Positions 60,502-64,000 of a stretch of 64,000 bases of DNA are shown in pieces; position 1 is the first letter of the stretch, and the number at the start of each line of letters is the position of its first letter. The position numbers and the translations under genes are program-made. The stretch is from Biformimicrobium ophioploci (GTDB lineage Bacteria > Pseudomonadota > Gammaproteobacteria > Pseudomonadales > Cellvibrionaceae). The DNA lies in assembly GCF_030270605.1 (NCBI RefSeq), contig NZ_BSYJ01000002.1:186001-250000 (forward strand), in the 5' to 3' direction. Under the pieces are notes generated by a model. That model saw only the letters and a list, made by a program, of their open reading frames with translations, had not been told where the DNA came from and ran no database searches.

Positions 60502-63006
60502 ATGGTACCGTTTAAAAAATCACAGCTAAGCCTGTTAATCGCAGCGGCATTGCTGCCAGCCTCGGTTGCGTTCGCACAGGACACATCTGAACTGGATTGT
60601 TCCGCCGATGCTAAAGCGAAAGATGCCGCGCTTGCGCAGCAGTGCGCCGAAGAGGCGGGCACCGTCGAAGAAATCTATGTGACTGCCACCAAGCGTGCAT
60701 CTGCAGCGTCTGACCTGCCGATGAATATCACTGCGATTTCCGGTGAAGACCTGCGCGAGCAGAACATCACCAACGTCAAGCAGCTGATCCAGGATAGTGT
60801 TGAGATCAGTGCGCCGGACAGCGGTGCACGTTTTGCGGACTCCGTTACCGTGAGGGGCCTGAACGTATCCCCGGTCAGCGCCAACAACCTGGAGCAGTTC
60901 GTCAAGAGCACGCTGGCGTACTACATCGATGAAACCCCGTTGCCGAAGCTGGGCTTCCGCATCAAGGATATCAACCGCGTTGAGAAGCTGCTTGGTCCGC
61001 AGGGTACCCTGTACGGTGCCGGTAGCCTCGGTGGTACCATCCGCTATATCACCAACGAGCCGAACCTGGAAGAAGCCGAATTCCGCGTAAATACCTCCCT
61101 CTATCAGGTAGACGGTGGTGGCCTGAGTAATGACACAGATTTCGTGGTAAACCTGCCTGTAACGGATACCTTTGCTATCCGCGCCTCTGCAGCCTACCTG
61201 GATGAAGCCGGTTACATTGATCGTGCTGCCAACGCGCCATGGCGTACGGGTGACGATGCTTACATCAGCGATCCGAACCCGAACAAAAATATCTACAAGG
61301 ATGACAACTGGCAGGAAGCCACTACTGCCAAGATTGCCGCTCTGTGGGCGCCGACCGACAACCTTGAGATCAAGCTGACCCATATGTACCAGGACCAGCT
61401 GGCGCACGGTACGCGCGGTGCGAGCAGGTTGCCGACCTCGGTAACAGACGCAGGTAAAGATTGTGCAACTGAATTCTGCTACAGCAATCTGGATTTTGGT
61501 GATTTCAAAACTCCGTTCGCATACGATGACCGCACCCTGATTTCTCCGCACGAAGAGTATGCCGATAAGGAGTTCTCCCTGGACGTGCTGGATATCAGCG
61601 CCGATCTGGGCTTTGCAACCCTGACCTCCAGTACTTCCAAGTTTGAAGATACCAGCGTGGGTGAGGCTGACTACACCAGTCAGGGATATGCGTATTACTG
61701 GTGGGCAGGCTTCGGTGCTGGCGATACCAATGTCACTGCGCATATCACTTTCGATAACGCCTACGAAGGTTTCAGCCATGAAACCCGTCTGGTGTCCGCA
61801 CCGAACGACAAGTACGAGTGGATTGTGGGCTTCTACACCACCGAGCAGGACAGTTCTGTTGCGTTCCGCGAAATCATCCCGACCATTGATCAGGAGCTCT
61901 CCTGGAAGCGTGTTGCTAGCGTGACCGATGTGGGTTACGAGGAAGACTACAGCGGTACCTACTCTGAAGATGCCGTCTTCGGTGAGTTCTCCTACAACGT
62001 GACCGACAAGCTGACTGTGACTGCCGGTGTGCGCGTTTTCCAGTATGAGGATGAGCGCAACACCATCCTGTTGGACCACACCTACGCGCTGCCGGATCAG
62101 GACCTGCGCACCAAGGGTGGTGAGGACAACAAGAGCTTCTTCAAGTTGAATGCCTCCTACGATGTTACTGACGATGTACTGGCATATGCGACCCTCTCCC
62201 AGGGCTTCCGCCGCGGTGGCCGGAACAACTTCCGTGATTACAACGGTTATGAAGTTGCAGAGGACTCTCTTTCTTTTGAGCCGGACTCCATCGACAACTT
62301 CGAACTGGGCCTGAAGGGTTACTTCCTGGATCAGCAGTTGTACGTGCAGACCAACGTTTACCAGATGAGCTGGAACGATCCGCAGACCTATCGTTCCCAG
62401 GCGGTTGAATTCGGTTTCCCGATTAACGGAACCGAAAATGGCCCGGATGCAGAGACCAAGGGTTGGGAATTGTCCAGCCGTTACAAGCTGAACGACAACT
62501 GGTCCCTGACATATTCCACCGCGACTACAGAAGGCCGCTTCACTGATACGCTCACTCACTGTATGTACAAGAATACAGGTGGAGATACTGGCGACTTTAA
62601 CGCATGCAGAACATGGACTGAGGGAGATTTGCTGGGTGGTTCTCCGAAGTGGAAGCACAATCTCGGCGTAAGCTATAGCGGTGAGATTGCGGGCTACCCG
62701 GTTTGGGGCTCCCTGCGTGGTCGTTATGTAGCTGAGACCAATACAGATCGTGAAGATACCGTATATGAATCGGTTGATACCGGTGACGTCAGCTACGTAT
62801 ACGTGCCATGGGTTCGCCCTTCCTACACCCTGTTCCACGCGAACGCCGGTATGCGCTTTGGTGATGTTGTTGCAGGACTGTGGGTAAGCAACCTGCTGAA
62901 CGATGATCCGATTGTATCCAGCCAGTCCGGTGGTTACCTCGGTCGTCGTATCTTCAATGCGACGCCGCGCACTGTGGGCCTGAGCCTGTCTTACGACTTC
63001 CAGTAA
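60502..63006 (+). CDS. TonB-dependent outer-membrane receptor 2
   Basis: An 834-residue receptor: signal peptide to about residue 26 (VAFAQ), a short Cys-containing extension, TonB box region EEIYVTATKR (54-63), plug domain with GPQGTLYGAGSLGGTIRYITNEP (about 165-187) and a beta barrel ending in LSLSYDFQ. The plug signature is that of siderophore/vitamin-type receptors of marine Proteobacteria (cf. the pesticin/Fyu group), unlike receptor 1. Substrate unknown; no transport or biosynthesis genes are adjacent. Confidence 0.9.
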   Translation: MVPFKKSQLSLLIAAALLPASVAFAQDTSELDCSADAKAKDAALAQQCAEEAGTVEEIYVTATKRASAASDLPMNITAISGEDLREQNITNVKQLIQDSVEISAPDSGARFADSVTVRGLNVSPVSANNLEQFVKSTLAYYIDETPLPKLGFRIKDINRVEKLLGPQGTLYGAGSLGGTIRYITNEPNLEEAEFRVNTSLYQVDGGGLSNDTDFVVNLPVTDTFAIRASAAYLDEAGYIDRAANAPWRTGDDAYISDPNPNKNIYKDDNWQEATTAKIAALWAPTDNLEIKLTHMYQDQLAHGTRGASRLPTSVTDAGKDCATEFCYSNLDFGDFKTPFAYDDRTLISPHEEYADKEFSLDVLDISADLGFATLTSSTSKFEDTSVGEADYTSQGYAYYWWAGFGAGDTNVTAHITFDNAYEGFSHETRLVSAPNDKYEWIVGFYTTEQDSSVAFREIIPTIDQELSWKRVASVTDVGYEEDYSGTYSEDAVFGEFSYNVTDKLTVTAGVRVFQYEDERNTILLDHTYALPDQDLRTKGGEDNKSFFKLNASYDVTDDVLAYATLSQGFRRGGRNNFRDYNGYEVAEDSLSFEPDSIDNFELGLKGYFLDQQLYVQTNVYQMSWNDPQTYRSQAVEFGFPINGTENGPDAETKGWELSSRYKLNDNWSLTYSTATTEGRFTDTLTHCMYKNTGGDTGDFNACRTWTEGDLLGGSPKWKHNLGVSYSGEIAGYPVWGSLRGRYVAETNTDREDTVYESVDTGDVSYVYVPWVRPSYTLFHANAGMRFGDVVAGLWVSNLLNDDPIVSSQSGGYLGRRIFNATPRTVGLSLSYDFQ

Positions 63007-63020
63007 ATTTTGAGATGGGT

Positions 63021-63265
63021 GGGGTCAGAGCCAAGGCTCTGACCCCTTAAGCCTTAGTTCGATTTGTGGGGTCAGAGCTTGCGCTCTGACCCCTTTTCAT
63101 TTCCGCGATTTATGGGGTCAGAACCTAAGTTCTGACCCCTTCCATCATCCCGGGGTCAGAGCCTTTGCTCTGACCCCAGTTATCATCAGTCCGACCTTTG
63201 GGGTCAGAGTGTTCACTCTGACCCCAGCCATCGACCTTTGGGGTCAGAGCCTAAGCTCTGACCCC
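63021..63265. repeat. Largest palindrome array, 6 copies
   Basis: Copies 63021-63046 (CAAG), 63068-63093 (TTGC), 63114-63139 (GAAC arms, CTAA), 63152-63177 (CTTT), 63200-63225 (GAGT/ACTC, loop GTTC) and 63240-63265 (CTAA). All three stem types occur in one array between converging genes; the last overlaps the MATE 3' end. Confidence 0.97.
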
Positions 63266-64000
63266 AACAATCCTCTCCTTCTGCGTCGTCCGCCAAAGCC
63301 GGTAATTCAGCAACAGCGCCGCGGTCATCAGCCCCGCATTGATTCCCACCCAGTAACCGTACACGCCCCAGTAGTTTTCACCCAGCCAGCGCGCGATCGG
63401 AAAGCCCACCAGCCAGTAGGAAAACAGCTGGATGAACATCGGCGTGCGCGTGTCCTTGTAGCCGCGCAGTGCACCCCAGGCCATGGCCTGTGCCACATCG
63501 GCCAGCTGGAACGCCGCGCAAAGGAGCAGCAGCGAAGTCGCTACGGCAAACACTTCCTTATCGCTGGTGTAAGCCAGCACAAACCAGTCCCTGGCCACAA
63601 TGATGATAATCGCAGTCATCACGGCGTAGGCGATGCCGGTGGTCACCCCGGTCCAGCAGCTGAAGCTGGCGGCTTTCGGCTTGCCCTCGCCGAGTCGCTG
63701 GGCACAGCGGATGCTCACCGCCTGGGCCAGTGCCAGTGCCACCATATAGAAAGTCGAACCGATACTGATCGCAACCTGGTGGCTGGCCACGGCGGCGGTG
63801 CCGTGGGAGGCGAGCATAAAGGCCATGCTGGCAAAGAACACCACTTCGCCGGTGCTGCCCACACAGACGGGCAGGCCGATGGAGAGGTGGTGCTTCAGTG
63901 TGGGCCAGTCCGGCTTCGGCAGTCTGAAGGTCAGTTCGAATGGCCGGTAGGCCGGGTCTGTCTTGATATGCCACCAGAAGGCAATGGCGCTGAACCAGCA
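63251..64000 (-). CDS. MATE-family efflux transporter, C-terminal 249 residues
   Basis: The frame is open to the window edge, so the N-terminal half is missing. The visible part has about seven membrane segments; HHLSIGLPVCVGSTGEVVFFASMAFM and GYKDTRTPMFIQLFSYWLVGFP are typical of NorM-like Na+/drug antiporters, as is VSIRCAQRLGEGKPKAA. The last residues VGVRA and the TAG stop fall in a palindrome. Confidence 0.9.
   Translation of the reverse strand, partial: CWFSAIAFWWHIKTDPAYRPFELTFRLPKPDWPTLKHHLSIGLPVCVGSTGEVVFFASMAFMLASHGTAAVASHQVAISIGSTFYMVALALAQAVSIRCAQRLGEGKPKAASFSCWTGVTTGIAYAVMTAIIIIVARDWFVLAYTSDKEVFAVATSLLLLCAAFQLADVAQAMAWGALRGYKDTRTPMFIQLFSYWLVGFPIARWLGENYWGVYGYWVGINAGLMTAALLLNYRLWRTTQKERIVGVRA

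Overview
The window reads as chromosomal DNA of a moderately GC-rich marine Gammaproteobacterium, most likely in the Cellvibrionales (Microbulbifer-like). This rests on an Entner-Doudoroff/glycolysis gene row (zwf-pgl-eda-gap-pyk), TonB receptors of the Xanthomonas/Caulobacter type, a tryptophan-halogenase/SapC pair, and the gammaproteobacterial housekeeping rows ychF-pth-rplY-prs, ispE-lolB and hemA-prfA-prmC. The genus is an inference; no rRNA gene is present.

Layout. 1-4.2 kb: Entner-Doudoroff and lower glycolysis genes. 4.2-9.8 kb: a carbohydrate-type TonB receptor behind twin operators, a flavin-dependent halogenase homologue and SapC. 9.8-16.1 kb: a TSUP permease, two paralogous small lipoproteins, a TPR lipoprotein and a secreted subtilase. 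16.4-35.7 kb: tRNA-Gln/tRNA-Met, EamA transporter, ychF, pth, rplY, a murein-peptide pair (ykfB/ykfC-like), prs, two small envelope proteins, a haem peroxidase, a sulfatase, a second tRNA-Gln, ispE, lolB, a TPR lipoprotein, hemA, prfA, prmC. 35.8-44.5 kb: accessory region with DUF898, M48 peptidase, an HTH/membrane pair, a REP-associated tyrosine transposase (RAYT), ccdAB, a DUF2235 hydrolase, a SnoaL-like protein and the stomatin/NfeD pair. 44.6-49.2 kb: galU and manC between two decayed exopolysaccharide genes. 49.2-55.6 kb: two giant paralogous FG-GAP lipoproteins. 56-64 kb: yebC/yeeN-type gene, hipBA, MscS channel, a second TonB receptor and a partial MATE pump.

The dominant unexplained signal is a family of about sixty short palindromes, GGGGTCAGAGC - 4-base loop - GCTCTGACCCC, from 11.3 kb to the end. 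They sit between genes, mostly just 3' of a gene, commonly 36-50 bp apart in runs, and are absent inside the conserved operons. Their arms show compensatory changes (GAGC/GCTC, GAAC/GTTC, GAGT/ACTC, one GCGG/CCGC), so pairing itself is maintained or copied. The single RAYT gene at 39.4-40.0 kb lies inside the densest part, carries a palindrome in its own 3' end and has a long potentially structured leader: the likely driver of a REP/REPIN-like system. At least seven intact genes (prmC, M48 peptidase, RAYT, DUF2235, hipA, MATE and a TPR remnant) end inside a palindrome and borrow their last residues and stop codon from it, and two copies appear to serve as terminators of the two tRNA-Gln genes.

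All calls are from reading the sequence and known family motifs; no database search was possible. ORF starts were moved where a palindrome had artificially extended the frame upstream of a good start codon.
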